A stretch of 41,962 bases of DNA from an uncultured Planctomycetaceae bacterium (GCA_937916515.1 CALFSX010000166.1:1-41962); one strand, 5' to 3'; counted from the stretch's first letter, positions 16,821 through 26,159 are shown. Numbers and translations are program-made. The notes: a model not told the origin generated them from the sequence alone.

Positions 16821-17879
16821 TTAGTTGTTAGTTGCCTTGGGCAATGTTTCCAGCAAGCTGATCACCGCCCAGCAGGTGCCCCAGTATGTCGCCGTCGCTT
16901 CAACTCGATTTTTCTTCGCTTTCTTAGTGCCTTTGACGGACCATGAACCATCTTTGTTTTGCGTGGTTCTTAAGAAACTCACTGCGTTGGCAATGACAGG
17001 TTCAGCAAAGGTCACACCGTCGTGCTGCAAGGCGTACATGGCGATTCCTGTTCCAAGTGCATCGCTTTCGTCGGTAAGTAGCCAGCCCCAGCCACCGTCG
17101 TCATGTTGAGTCTGAATCAGCTTTTCGCGGCAGGCATCTGCGACTTCGCTGTCGCCACGTTTTCGCGCCCACAGCAGCTTGACGGCCCACCACTCAGTCG
17201 ATTCACCAACAGTCTGCGGGTTCAGCCATGTGGCTGCTTTGCTGTCAGCTGTTGAAAGTCGTTCGTCTTGTATGTTGAAAAGCTGCAAGGCGTAGAGGGA
17301 CCATAGTGTAGAAACTTCTTCGGTTTCCTGAACACTGCGTTTCTGAAGTGGAAGTTGTCCACCTGCCTTCCAGTTTCCGTCTGGTTGTTGGCCGGTCAGC
17401 AGGTGATCCGCCATTTCTGAGGACCATTGTTGTTCTTCGCTGGGAACGTTGTCAGCGTAAGCAGGCCGCCCCAGCAGCAGTTGGGCGACGACATCAGAAC
17501 TGCGTTGAAAGGCGACTTCAGCGGGTTCGGTTTCGAAGTCTTTGTTGTTCTTTCCCTGGATGTTCCGGAAGTTGCGAGTCCACTCGTTCCATTCTGACAG
17601 GCTTTGCTTTTCAACAGGAAAACCGTGTTCGCTGGCTCTGTTCAAAGACCATGTCATAAAGGTTGAGTGATGGCAGGTGACGCACTTTTTGTCGTTCATC
17701 CATTTCTGCCCCTGCTTTTCAATAAAGGGCAACGCGTTTTTAATGATGTCTCGCGCGTTGGCAGCTTCGCTTGCCGCCGACGCAGTTGGTGACGGCGGAG
17801 CCTGAGCCACGACCAGAGATTGCACATTGGTTAGCAGCACGCCAATCAGGATTCGGCGACAGAAAGTTTGGGACAGCAT
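16821..17879 (-). CDS. Secreted terpenoid-cyclase-fold protein with N-terminal CxxCH motif
   Basis: 352 residues. Signal peptide (about 1-26, ending near VVAQA). A CVTCHH motif (Cys66, Cys69, His70) follows, the form of a covalent heme c site. The rest resembles prenyltransferase/squalene-cyclase repeats: GQQPDGNWKAGGQ, TQHDDGGWGWLL and TTQNKDGSWSVKG, each close to a QxxDGxW unit. The DXDD catalytic motif of hopene cyclase is not present, so cyclase activity is unlikely; an exported alpha/alpha-barrel with a bound heme, or a structural role for the CxxCH, is inferred. A distant paralogue lies at 28917-29990. Confidence 0.75.
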   Translation of the reverse strand: MLSQTFCRRILIGVLLTNVQSLVVAQAPPSPTASAASEAANARDIIKNALPFIEKQGQKWMNDKKCVTCHHSTFMTWSLNRASEHGFPVEKQSLSEWNEWTRNFRNIQGKNNKDFETEPAEVAFQRSSDVVAQLLLGRPAYADNVPSEEQQWSSEMADHLLTGQQPDGNWKAGGQLPLQKRSVQETEEVSTLWSLYALQLFNIQDERLSTADSKAATWLNPQTVGESTEWWAVKLLWARKRGDSEVADACREKLIQTQHDDGGWGWLLTDESDALGTGIAMYALQHDGVTFAEPVIANAVSFLRTTQNKDGSWSVKGTKKAKKNRVEATATYWGTCWAVISLLETLPKATNN

Positions 17880-18273
17880 TTGTCACCTCAATGAAATTTC
17901 AGAAGTTGCGTGGTCTGCCAGTTAGCGGGCAGCAAATGCAATGTGGAGCCATATTATTGTACCGAGGAAACGCGGCAGTTCCCTGTAACACGACCCACAA
18001 TCGAAGATGCACGCATCTGAAAGCATTTTTGCTGCCGTCTGCGGCTCGCATTTTCAGAATGGTTGGTGTTATCGGGCAAGTCAATTTGGCAGTTTGTTGG
18101 AGAGAAGTCTTGACTGGTTGCGATACTACGTGGTTTTGCTTAGTGTCGATTTGGCCCGCGTTTTTGTTGGTGGAAAGCCGGTTTCCGGATTTATGCTCGA
18201 TTGACCAATCTCTGTGGCATAGTGTTTGCTGAACAGTATGCACAACACGTTGCATCTTGAGGAGAACTGATCG
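17880..18273. other. Divergent intergenic region
   Basis: Holds the promoters of the cyclase-fold gene (minus) and the metallopeptidase gene (plus). No gene or notable repeat is seen; short frames on both strands look accidental. Confidence 0.5.
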
Positions 18274-18963
18274 ATGTTTGACATGAAGTACGTTTTATAT
18301 GTGATGATTCCCGGATTGATTATTTCCGGTGGAGCCAGCTTTTTGGTGAAAACGGCGTTCAATCGCTATTCCAAAATTGCCAGCCGTAGAGGCTACACGG
18401 GTGCTCAGGCTGCAGCCCGATTGCTGCACATCGCCGGTATTTCAGACGTTCAGATTGTTCCTACTCATGGCTACCTGACCGACCACTATAATCCACAGAC
18501 AAAACAGCTTGCATTATCTGAAGCAGTTTACAGCAGCAATTCTCTGGCTGCTGTAGGTGTTGCCTGTCATGAGGCGGGCCACGCCATTCAGCACGCGACA
18601 AACTACGCTCCTTTGGGATTGCGTTCCGCGATCGTTCCGGCGGCTGGTATTGGATCAGGGCTTGGTTATACGGTGATGGCCGTCGGGGTGTTCATTCACC
18701 CGTTTGTTGTTGGAATTGGAGCTGCCATCTTTTCAGCCGTGCTGCTGTTTCAGCTGGTGACACTGCCCGTTGAATTCGACGCAACGGCTCGAGCAAAACG
18801 ACTTGTGGTTGAAGCTGGCATTGTTGACGAGGACGAGCGCTACGGCATCGACCGGACTCTTAACGCCGCCGCGTTAACATACGTTGCTGCAGCAATTTCG
18901 ACGTTGCTGACACTGTTGTATTTTCTGATGCGATCCGGATTGCTGGGAGGCCGCGATGAGTAA
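18274..18963 (+). CDS. Membrane zinc metallopeptidase, YugP family
   Basis: 229 residues. N-terminal membrane helix (about 5-25), zinc site HEAGH (His99, Glu100, His103) in CHEAGHAIQHA, then hydrophobic segments near 125-150, 155-175 and 205-222. The order and length match the YugP-type neutral zinc peptidase family, whose physiological substrate is unknown. The start is supported by GAGGAG about ten bases before ATG 18274. Confidence 0.9.
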   Translation: MFDMKYVLYVMIPGLIISGGASFLVKTAFNRYSKIASRRGYTGAQAAARLLHIAGISDVQIVPTHGYLTDHYNPQTKQLALSEAVYSSNSLAAVGVACHEAGHAIQHATNYAPLGLRSAIVPAAGIGSGLGYTVMAVGVFIHPFVVGIGAAIFSAVLLFQLVTLPVEFDATARAKRLVVEAGIVDEDERYGIDRTLNAAALTYVAAAISTLLTLLYFLMRSGLLGGRDE

Positions 18964-19131
18964 GCAGCGGCCGGCAGATGTGTTTTCTGGTGTTACAAGA
19001 TTAATGCGATCGACAATGTCTTTCTGACTCAAGTCTCTGGGCGGCCTGAAACCTGCAATCCACGCCTATCGGCCTTGCTGCGGTGACTCTGGCGTCGCCT
19101 GAGTATCACGTTCTGGGCCGGCGAAACATGT

Positions 19132-19371
19132 TTGACGGCTATTTTGAAAGCGTGTCAAGAGAGTGTTCTTACTGGCATTTTCAGCCTCGAAATAGTTGCC
19201 ATGGCTGCTGCCGCACCAGAGGCGGTGGAATCCACGCCATATTGTGCCGGAAAATGCGGCTATTCTGAAAACCCGGATCTCAGATGGCTCAAGCCTTGTT
19301 TCGATGGTCAGAAATGCGAGAATTTTCGTCTACTGGCGGAAATGACCAACGCGTGGCAGTATGTTGGTTAA
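19132..19371 (+). CDS. Doubtful small Cys-rich protein
   Basis: 79 codons from a TTG, or 56 from ATG 19201. The second half has four Cys in CAGKCG...KPCFDGQKC and codons resembling those of real genes. No homologue recognised, no ribosome site and no operon partner. The rest of 18964-19461 shows nothing. Confidence 0.25.
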   Translation: MTAILKACQESVLTGIFSLEIVAMAAAAPEAVESTPYCAGKCGYSENPDLRWLKPCFDGQKCENFRLLAEMTNAWQYVG

Positions 19372-19461
19372 TGACACGCCGGGGATCGTTATTCAATTAA
19401 CAAGCCATCCCGCATCCCTACCGAATTTCATCGGAAAATCCTTCCTTACGAAAGCCTCTTC

Positions 19462-20790
19462 ATGAAGTCTGATCAGTCAAAAGCACAGCAACCGAGTCGT
19501 CGCAGTTTTATTCGTACTGGGGGAGTGGCATCTGCCGCAGTTGCTGCCGCCATGTCAACCAAAGGCGTCGTGCGAGGCGACGAGCCTGCTTCTGAATCGA
19601 AGAGCGACGTGATTAACATCGGCATCGTCGGCGCGGGTGGTCGTGGTGGCGGAGCGTTGAACGATTCTTTGTCAATCAATGAAAACATCAAGTTGATCGC
19701 TGTTGCCGACCTTCATCGTGAAAGCGGCGAACGTGTTCGCAAGATTATGACCGATCGACATGGCGAATCCAAGGTCGCCATCGATGATTCGAAGATCTAT
19801 GAAGGGCTGGATGCTTACCAGAAGGTTCTGAACGACCCGGCTGTTGATGTTGTTCTGCTGACAACGTCTCCCGGATTTCGACCGTACCATATCGCTGAAG
19901 CTGTGAAGGCTGGCAAGCACGTCTTTGCAGAAAAGCCAACCTGTGTTGATCCGGCTGGATATCGCGTTTGCCTTGCGGCACACGAAGAAGCGGAAAAAAA
20001 CGGCACCGCCATTGTGACGGGAACTCAGTACCGCCGCCAAACGAACTATATGGGAGTTGTTCAGCAGATTCGCGACGGAGCCATTGGCGATATCGTGAGC
20101 GCAACAACTCGATACTGTTCCAGCGGCATTTGGTACAAAAATCGCAAAGAAGGTGTCAGCGATGCTGAATACCAGCTAAACAACTGGATGCACTTTATCT
20201 GGTTGTCTGGCGACCAGATTACAGAGCAGGCCGTTCACAACATTGACACGCTTAACTGGGTGATGGATTCCGCACCTGAATCTGCTTACGGTTCTGGTGG
20301 TCGGTTTACTCGTCCGGACGATAGCCAGATGTGGGACAGCATGTCGATCGATTACGTGTACCCGGGTAACCGAGTTCTGTCGTTTATGTGCCGCCAGATT
20401 CCAGGTGCCAAGGGCGATAACGGCAGCGTAATCTACGGAACCAAAGGCACAGCCTATATTGGTGCCATGAGCAGCGGATCTCGCATTGTTGACCGTTCTG
20501 GCAACGAAGTGTGGAGCATGAAGGGCAGCATTGCTGACGCTTATAAGCAGGAACACAAAGATCTGATCGATTCGATTCGTGCTGGCAAGCCGATTGTGGA
20601 ATTGAAGCAAACCGCTGACAGTTCTTTGACGGCCGTGATGGGACGAATGGCTGCTTACACGGGCCAGGAAGTGACGTGGGACTTTGTAACTAAAGAATCC
20701 ACGCTGGATCTGTTTCCGAAAGGACTGACTTGGGAAAGCAGCTTGCCCGCTTCACCGTTTGCTGTGCCAGGCTCTACTAAGTTGGTTTAA
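19462..20790 (+). CDS. Tat-exported Gfo/Idh/MocA family oxidoreductase
   Basis: 442 residues. Twin-arginine signal (SRRSFIR, Arg13-Arg14, then a hydrophobic Ala/Val stretch ending near residue 40). Rossmann motif IGIVGAGGRGGGAL follows, then KHVFAEKPTC with the conserved EKP, and a C-terminal domain with HNIDTLNWVM and HKDLIDSIRAGKP. These are the marks of NAD(P)-dependent sugar or inositol dehydrogenases; Tat export implies folding with cofactor in the cytoplasm and action in the periplasm. Such secreted forms are abundant in planctomycetes, and the substrate is unknown. No operon partner. Confidence 0.93.
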   Translation: MKSDQSKAQQPSRRSFIRTGGVASAAVAAAMSTKGVVRGDEPASESKSDVINIGIVGAGGRGGGALNDSLSINENIKLIAVADLHRESGERVRKIMTDRHGESKVAIDDSKIYEGLDAYQKVLNDPAVDVVLLTTSPGFRPYHIAEAVKAGKHVFAEKPTCVDPAGYRVCLAAHEEAEKNGTAIVTGTQYRRQTNYMGVVQQIRDGAIGDIVSATTRYCSSGIWYKNRKEGVSDAEYQLNNWMHFIWLSGDQITEQAVHNIDTLNWVMDSAPESAYGSGGRFTRPDDSQMWDSMSIDYVYPGNRVLSFMCRQIPGAKGDNGSVIYGTKGTAYIGAMSSGSRIVDRSGNEVWSMKGSIADAYKQEHKDLIDSIRAGKPIVELKQTADSSLTAVMGRMAAYTGQEVTWDFVTKESTLDLFPKGLTWESSLPASPFAVPGSTKLV

Positions 20791-20880
20791 AGTTTGCTTT
20801 ATGTTGCGGCGTGCTTGAATTAAGCCTGATCTTTTAGTGGGCCGACTTGTCGGCAACGTCGTAACAGGATGAAGTCTTTG

Positions 20881-20914
20881 GGGGGGGGGGCAGCCGTTTG
20901 GCTGGCCCCTTTTT
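20881..20914 (+). terminator. Intrinsic terminator with a poly-G arm
   Basis: GGGG-CAGCC pairs with GGCTG-(G)-CCCC around GTTT, followed by five T. The 5' arm is part of a run of 11 G starting at 20880. It terminates the Gfo/Idh/MocA gene about 90 bases after its stop. Confidence 0.75.
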
Positions 20915-21070
20915 ATTTCGGCTTGTTTAACTGGTGGCGGAGCAGGTTCATCGCAGAACGATGCAGGGAACATGCATTTTGTTTCCCAGTACAGGATTGT
21001 GCATAACAAACAACGCCGTAACACCAGATTTTCAACATTCCAGGGGCCATGCCCCTGTTGGTGAAACGTT

Positions 21071-21616
21071 TTGAAAACAAAATGCCCACACTGTAGCGCT
21101 CGCCAGAAGTTTCTTGACGAAATGATCGGACTGGGGGTCAATTGCTCCAAATGCGGACAGACGTTCGAACTTGCCAGCCAGCCGTCCGAATCGACCGCGC
21201 TGGCCGCATCGCCAGACGAACCACGATTCACAGTAGGCAGCAATAACACAGACGACACAATCCTGGACTCCGACGATCGGCAGGCAAATGACTTCGTCCT
21301 TAGTTTAAGTTTGCTGTCGAAAGGATTCTGGCTGCTGTCTCGCGGCTGGACGTTGCTGGCGATAAGTCTTGCCGTATTACTGCCGCTATCAACAGCGGGA
21401 AGGCTTGAGGCGGTTCCTCAAGAACTGGTGCCAGTTTTTGCCATCGCGATTCGTCTGGCGATGCTGTTTGTTGGATTGTCATGCCTTCTATACGTTGCCG
21501 GACAAGCCTGTTGCGTGTTTGCTCATCCGTCTGGAAGTGAGTGTCGCAAGTCGTTGGCAAATGCCTGCTGCTGTCTGTGGTTGGAGCGGGACTACGAATT
21601 GCGGGCACATCAATGA
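21071..21616 (+). CDS. Zinc-ribbon membrane protein (MJ0042-type finger)
   Basis: 181 residues. N-terminal zinc ribbon CPHC...CSKC (Cys5, Cys8, Cys25, Cys28), a polar linker, then two hydrophobic helices (about 90-112 and 122-148). It starts with TTG or a nearby codon; the ribosome site is unclear. Its stop TGA overlaps the ATG of the next frame as ATGA. The last 35 residues (Cys-rich, ending ERDYELRAHQ) look less natural than what the next frame encodes over the same bases, so a frameshift that splits one gene is possible. Confidence 0.65.
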   Translation: MKTKCPHCSARQKFLDEMIGLGVNCSKCGQTFELASQPSESTALAASPDEPRFTVGSNNTDDTILDSDDRQANDFVLSLSLLSKGFWLLSRGWTLLAISLAVLLPLSTAGRLEAVPQELVPVFAIAIRLAMLFVGLSCLLYVAGQACCVFAHPSGSECRKSLANACCCLWLERDYELRAHQ

Positions 21617-21957
21617 AACAGTCTTCTCTAAAAAGCCTGGGCTCCATTCTGAGTGCATCGGCGTTCAATCATTTGCTGAATTACCTTGGCATGGTGGCGA
21701 TGCATCTTGGCGCCTGGGCTGTGACATTGGATGTCGCGAAGTTGTCACATTTGTATCGTCGTTTTTTTATGTTTCTGATTCTTGGCTTAATCCTGATTGT
21801 TGCAGCTCCCGTACCACAGCGACTTATGGTGTATCTGGCAATGGCGTTGATTGTCGGTCTGGCTGTCTTCTTTGTGGTGTTCTCAATAAAATTCGGGGCA
21901 GTTCTGTTCAGGCTTCATCGCGTGATTGTTGAGCGACGGCAAGCTGAACGCTTCTGA
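21613..21957 (+). CDS. Small membrane protein, partner or second half of the zinc-ribbon gene
   Basis: 114 residues from ATG 21613, or 138 from GTG 21541. Two clear transmembrane segments near LYRRFFMFLILGLILIVAAP and LMVYLAMALIVGLAVFFVVF, and a basic C-terminus. The extension from 21541 encodes another hydrophobic segment (CLLLSVVGAGLRIAG). Either the two genes are coupled through ATGA, or they are one gene with a frameshift between about 21535 and 21613. No family beyond this arrangement is recognised. Confidence 0.6.
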   Translation: MKQSSLKSLGSILSASAFNHLLNYLGMVAMHLGAWAVTLDVAKLSHLYRRFFMFLILGLILIVAAPVPQRLMVYLAMALIVGLAVFFVVFSIKFGAVLFRLHRVIVERRQAERF

Positions 21958-22088
21958 TTTCGATCAGCGCCGATGGGCGTGGATTCGAACACCATCCTTT
22001 ATAATATCGCCGGGGGTAGTATTTCAGTACCGCGTGTTCGCACTTAAATCCCAACGCGTAGGCTTACTTGCATTGGATCAGGGAAAAT

Positions 22089-22829
22089 ATGACGCAGTCC
22101 GTTTTTGTTCATTTAATTCCGACTCTGTTCGCTCCTGACGCACTTACCGGCGGCGTGGCGGTGATGGCCGATATTCTGCGAGCATCGACCACCATTACTC
22201 ATGCATTAAACAATGGGGCCACCAAAGTCATTCCCTGCGCTACAGTCGAAGAAGCCTTGCAGATTCGTCAGCAGCATGCAGGCGACTGTGTGCTGTTGGG
22301 TGGCGAACGTGGCGGCGTGAAAATTGACGGTTTTGATCTTAGCAATTCGCCGGATGACTACGATCTCCCAACAGTCGCCAACAAGGTGATTGGGTTTACC
22401 ACAACCAACGGCACCAAAGCGCTGCTGCGATCCAACAAGGCAACGTGTGTTCTAATTGGCTGCTTCGCCAACCTGTCACGGGTTGTTGAATTTCTGGTTC
22501 AACGCAAGCTTCCGGTACACGTTGTTTGTGCGGGCACAAATGGGGAAATCACTGGTGAAGACGTGTTGTTTGCAGGAGCAGTCGTAGAACGACTCATCAA
22601 GCAAAACCCGTCAACCAAAATCTGCGATTCCGCCCGAATCGCATTGAATCACTGGCAACGCGAAGTGACTGATGGCAGCTTGCAGAATCTGGAAAAGGCC
22701 ATGAGTCGGGCGTTTGGCGGTCGAAACTTAATCAAGCTGGGTTACGAAAAAGACATCGCAACCGCATCTGCCGTTGACTCCGTGCCCGTGCTGGGCATCG
22801 CTGACGCGCACGGAATCACATTGCACTAA
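22089..22829 (+). CDS. comB: 2-phosphosulfolactate phosphatase (ComB family)
   Basis: 246 residues from ATG 22089. Family features: MADILRASTTITHAL, LLGGERGGVKIDGFDLSNSP, TTTNGTKAL and the C-terminal DIATASAVDSVPVLG. ComB removes phosphate from 2-phosphosulfolactate to give sulfolactate, a step to coenzyme M in methanogens and to sulfolactate in some bacteria. comA and comC are not nearby, so the pathway role here is uncertain and another phosphatase substrate is possible. Followed after 28 bases by the Ycf48-like gene, perhaps co-transcribed. Confidence 0.88.
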   Translation: MTQSVFVHLIPTLFAPDALTGGVAVMADILRASTTITHALNNGATKVIPCATVEEALQIRQQHAGDCVLLGGERGGVKIDGFDLSNSPDDYDLPTVANKVIGFTTTNGTKALLRSNKATCVLIGCFANLSRVVEFLVQRKLPVHVVCAGTNGEITGEDVLFAGAVVERLIKQNPSTKICDSARIALNHWQREVTDGSLQNLEKAMSRAFGGRNLIKLGYEKDIATASAVDSVPVLGIADAHGITLH

Positions 22830-22857
22830 GTAAGACAGTCGCAGGAAGAAAGAAGAC

Positions 22858-23889
22858 ATGATCCGAAAACTGACACTTTGCCTGCTGGCAATCACGGCGG
22901 CTTCAGATGGCGTTTGCCAGGAACACAGGATGGACATTGACGTTCGCGTGTCCAATTCGGATGCTTCGCTGCGAGGCATCAAAGTTGTTGACCAGCAAAC
23001 CGTCTTTGCAACTGGCAGTAACAGCACCGTCTTGCGCACAATCAATGGTGGAAAAACGTGGACTCGCTTAAAAGTTTGCGAAGACGCGGAACTGGATTTC
23101 AGAGACGTAGAATCTGCGACAGTTGGCAGTTTGATTCTGATGAGCGCCGGGCCGGGCGAGAAGTCGCGGATTTTTCGCAGCACAAACGGGGGCGACTCCT
23201 GGAGCCTTGTTCATCGCAACGAAGAGCCGATGGGATTCTTCAACGGCATGGCATTCTCAAAAGACGGTCGTGGCTTGCTGGTCGGCGATCCGATTGACGG
23301 TCGACTGTTTCTGCTGGAGACATCAAACTTCGGCGCGACGTGGACACCGTTGGAAGGCCCGGAAACACGGGAAGGGGAATACGGCTTTGCCGCCAGTGGA
23401 ACGGGAATCGTGATGGGAACGGACGGCCATGCGTGGATTGCAACGGGAGCGGCCAGTTCTCGCGTCTTTCACACAGAAGACTTTGGTAAGTCGTGGAGCG
23501 TTGCCGCCACACCAATACGTTCCGGCGAACCCAGCGAAGGCATCTTTTCAGGCGCCTTCCACGAAAACCGGTTTGGCGTGATTGTGGGAGGAGACTACAA
23601 GCAGCCTTTCGTTTCTAATTCCAACTGCGCAACCAGCTCCAATGGTGGCAAGACCTGGTCGCTTGCAAAAGTTGAAATGCCTCACAAAGCGTGCGTCAGA
23701 TTTCTTGACGACAGCAAAGTACTGGCGGTAGGGCGAACCGGAATCATGCTTTCGACCAACCGCGGGCAAACCTGGAAGATGATTGCAGACGAATCGTTCT
23801 ACACCTTTGATGTCGAACGCCTAACAGGGACCGTTTTTCTTGCGGGAGGTGACGGGCGAGTTGCCATTGGTCGCTTACGACCAAAATAG
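22858..23889 (+). CDS. Secreted Ycf48/HCF136-like beta-propeller with Asp-box repeats
   Basis: 343 residues. Signal peptide (about 1-20, ending GVCQ). At least six Asp-box/BNR-like motifs are spaced along the protein: NGGKTW, NGGDSW, NFGATW, DFGKSW, NGGKTW and NRGQTW, which indicates a seven-bladed-propeller relative of the photosystem II assembly factor Ycf48. No photosynthesis genes are visible, so the annotation 'photosystem assembly' should be taken as fold only. Probably periplasmic. Shares strand and short spacing with comB. Confidence 0.85.
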   Translation: MIRKLTLCLLAITAASDGVCQEHRMDIDVRVSNSDASLRGIKVVDQQTVFATGSNSTVLRTINGGKTWTRLKVCEDAELDFRDVESATVGSLILMSAGPGEKSRIFRSTNGGDSWSLVHRNEEPMGFFNGMAFSKDGRGLLVGDPIDGRLFLLETSNFGATWTPLEGPETREGEYGFAASGTGIVMGTDGHAWIATGAASSRVFHTEDFGKSWSVAATPIRSGEPSEGIFSGAFHENRFGVIVGGDYKQPFVSNSNCATSSNGGKTWSLAKVEMPHKACVRFLDDSKVLAVGRTGIMLSTNRGQTWKMIADESFYTFDVERLTGTVFLAGGDGRVAIGRLRPK

Positions 23890-24501
23890 ACCGGGAGGTG
23901 AAGTTGTGGCGTCAAAAGCGACCCAATAGTTTCAATTCTGTTTAGGCGGGCCGAATTGGAAGGAGGGCCGCCACATTGCGACTTCAGAATTCCGTAAAAT
24001 CCGAAAACTTAGTTAGCTGCGGCTGACTGCTGGAATCGAGGCAGCTGCGGCACACCTGTTTGAAGAAGGAATCCCCAATTTCGACGCGCAACGCTGGCCA
24101 GAATTCGACAAATTATTCATTTTACCAGCGTTTTTACTACATTTCGACAGCGAGTGGGAACTGAGTTCCGGCCGATACTCAGCAGGAACCGCGAATCCGC
24201 CTGGAAATCCGGCAACTCCGGTTTTGGCAAAAACAGACCGACCGTGCGGATTCGTTAGGAATTCCCTGCCGACAACGCATGGTAAGTGACGGAACAACTT
24301 GTCAGGCGGCGATTCCAACGGTACTATCCGCGATTCGATTCCCGGGGCATCCTGCGCGCTTGAGCGACGGCAGTGCGACGGCACTTTGCTCGCGCAAATA
24401 ACTCCTTTGCTGGCAACATTTTACGATTGCTGGCAGGGAGTCGCGGTCTCGTTTGAATCGAGTTCATCTTAGTTCTTGACTGATTTTTTCTGGCTAATCT
24501 T
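23890..24501. other. Intergenic region upstream of ffh
   Basis: 612 bases. A GC-rich hairpin (GGCGG...CCGCC, about 23944-23973) follows the Ycf48-like gene and may end its transcript, though no T run follows. A minus-strand frame at 24013-24384 lacks protein character. I looked for an SRP RNA next to ffh and did not see its conserved GGAA-loop domain. Confidence 0.5.
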
Positions 24502-25980
24502 GTGTTTGAAGGCATTACAGAAGGTCTGACGAACGCGTTTTCGGCTTTTCGGGGAACCGGAAAGATTACGGAAACCAACATTCGCGACGGCATGAAGCAG
24601 GTCCGCACGGCTCTGCTTGAAGCCGACGTGGCCTATGATGTTGCGCAGGATTTCATCAAACAAATCACAGAACGTGCCATTGGCGAGCAGGTTCTGAAGT
24701 CTCTGCGACCTGACCAGCAGGTTGTAGGTATCGTGCATCAGGGCTTAATCGACCTGATGAGTGGCGATCACGAGCTGTCGCTGAAGAAAGATGGCGTCTC
24801 AATCATCATGATGTGCGGTCTGCAGGGAAGTGGAAAAACCACAACCTGCGGTAAACTTGCACGCCTGCTGAAAGAACAGGGACGTTCGCCGATGCTGGTT
24901 GCGGCCGACCTTCAGCGTCCGGCGGCGATTGAACAGTTGCGAGTTATCGGTGACCAAATCGGCTGTCCGGTTTATCACGAAGATCCCGCTAAAAGCGACC
25001 CTGTTCAGGTTTGTCGCAACGGTGTGAAACAAGCCAAAGCCAACGGCGCCAACGTCATCATCCTGGACACGGCTGGCCGTCTGGGTATTGATGAAGAGCT
25101 CATGAAAGAGCTGCAGCGGATTGACAATCGCGTGTCGCCTGACGTGTGCCTGTTCGTTTGCGACTCAATGACGGGCCAGGACGCTGTCAACAGTGCTAAA
25201 GCCTTTAACGAAGCTTTGGAACTTGACGGTATTGTTCTAACCAAGCTTGATGGTGATACTCGCGGCGGAGCTGCACTTAGCGTGCGAGCCGTTACCGGAG
25301 TGCCAATTAAGTTTATTGGTGTTGGAGAACAGCTGGACCGTTTGGAGAAATTCCATCCGGACCGCATGGCTGGTCGAATTCTGGGCATGGGAGACGTTGT
25401 TTCCCTGGTGGAAAAAGCCCAACAGGAATTTGACGAAGAAGAAATGTTGGCCCAGCAGGAGAAAATGCAGGCCGGCAAGTTCACGCTGGATGACTTCTGC
25501 AAGCAGATGAAGCAGGTCAAAAAGCTGGGTTCTATGCGAGAAATCATGAAAATGATTCCTGGCATGGGCAAAATGGTCGATCAAATGGGTGATATGAACC
25601 CGGAAGACGACATGCGGCGAGTTGAAGGGATTATCAACTCAATGACGCTTAACGAACGTCGTGATCCGGATCAAATCGATCGCAGTCGGCGAATTCGCAT
25701 CGCCAAAGGCAGCGGAGTTGAACCAGCAGATGTGAATAAGCTGCTAAAAGACTTCAGCGCCATGGGAAAAATGATGCAGGATATGTCTAACATGGGCCTG
25801 AAAGACCGAATGAAAGCCGTCAAGCAAATGGCAGACGGCGGAATGATGAATCCGAACGCCGAACTGCGAGAAAAGAAGCTCCGCAGCAAGCGTGGTCCGG
25901 CAGATTCGGCAGAAATACGAGACAAACGTAAGAAACAACGTAAAGACGCAAGGAAGTCGAAGAAACGCAACCGAAAGTAG
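24502..25980 (+). CDS. ffh: Signal recognition particle protein Ffh (SRP54)
   Basis: 492 residues with a GTG start ([18 protein letters not shown] is the family N-terminus). N domain with [14 protein letters not shown] domain with [10 protein letters not shown], the DTAGR box, [13 protein letters not shown] and the [24 protein letters not shown] junction, then the Met-rich M domain (from about 325: [27 protein letters not shown]) that binds signal peptides and 4.5S RNA. The tail is strongly basic ([16 protein letters not shown]). GTPase of co-translational membrane targeting. Heads the ffh-rpsP-trmD-rplS block. Confidence 0.97.
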   Translation: MFEGITEGLTNAFSAFRGTGKITETNIRDGMKQVRTALLEADVAYDVAQDFIKQITERAIGEQVLKSLRPDQQVVGIVHQGLIDLMSGDHELSLKKDGVSIIMMCGLQGSGKTTTCGKLARLLKEQGRSPMLVAADLQRPAAIEQLRVIGDQIGCPVYHEDPAKSDPVQVCRNGVKQAKANGANVIILDTAGRLGIDEELMKELQRIDNRVSPDVCLFVCDSMTGQDAVNSAKAFNEALELDGIVLTKLDGDTRGGAALSVRAVTGVPIKFIGVGEQLDRLEKFHPDRMAGRILGMGDVVSLVEKAQQEFDEEEMLAQQEKMQAGKFTLDDFCKQMKQVKKLGSMREIMKMIPGMGKMVDQMGDMNPEDDMRRVEGIINSMTLNERRDPDQIDRSRRIRIAKGSGVEPADVNKLLKDFSAMGKMMQDMSNMGLKDRMKAVKQMADGGMMNPNAELREKKLRSKRGPADSAEIRDKRKKQRKDARKSKKRNRK

Positions 25981-26060
25981 GATGCAATGTCGGCTGAAAT
26001 GCACTCGCAACAGCCGACATTCAGGCAATCGACGTAACTTGCGAATTGGTAGATAATTTG

Positions 26061-26085
26061 AAGACGGCAAACATTGCCGTCTTTT
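26061..26085 (+). terminator. Intrinsic terminator after ffh
   Basis: AAGACGGCA pairs perfectly with TGCCGTCTT around a five-base loop, then TT G. It lies 80 bases after ffh, so rpsP probably has its own promoter or is reached by read-through. Confidence 0.7.
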
Positions 26086-26107
26086 GTGAAATAAGTCGTT
26101 ATTGATC

Positions 26108-26148
26108 GAGGCTTCTGGCCTCAGTTACTCCGCTTCGTGCGGGTTTTT
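26108..26148 (+). promoter_or_regulatory. Tandem hairpins in the rpsP leader
   Basis: GAGGC/GCCTC (26108-26122) and CCGC-TTCGT-GCGG (26130-26142) with T5 after it, ending 12 bases before rpsP. The second looks like a weak terminator placed directly before the ribosomal gene, so leader control is possible. Confidence 0.35.
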
Positions 26149-26159
26149 GGGAGTGGTTA

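Noticed and set aside
21970-22015. Sequence with GGATTCGAAC resembling a tRNA T-loop
   Set aside because: The flanking bases do not form the T stem and there is no cloverleaf.
24013-24384. 123-codon minus-strand frame upstream of ffh
   Set aside because: No domain, low-quality composition and no ribosome site.
23890-24501. Possible SRP (4.5S) RNA next to ffh
   Set aside because: The conserved GGAA-loop helix 8 pattern was not found on either strand.
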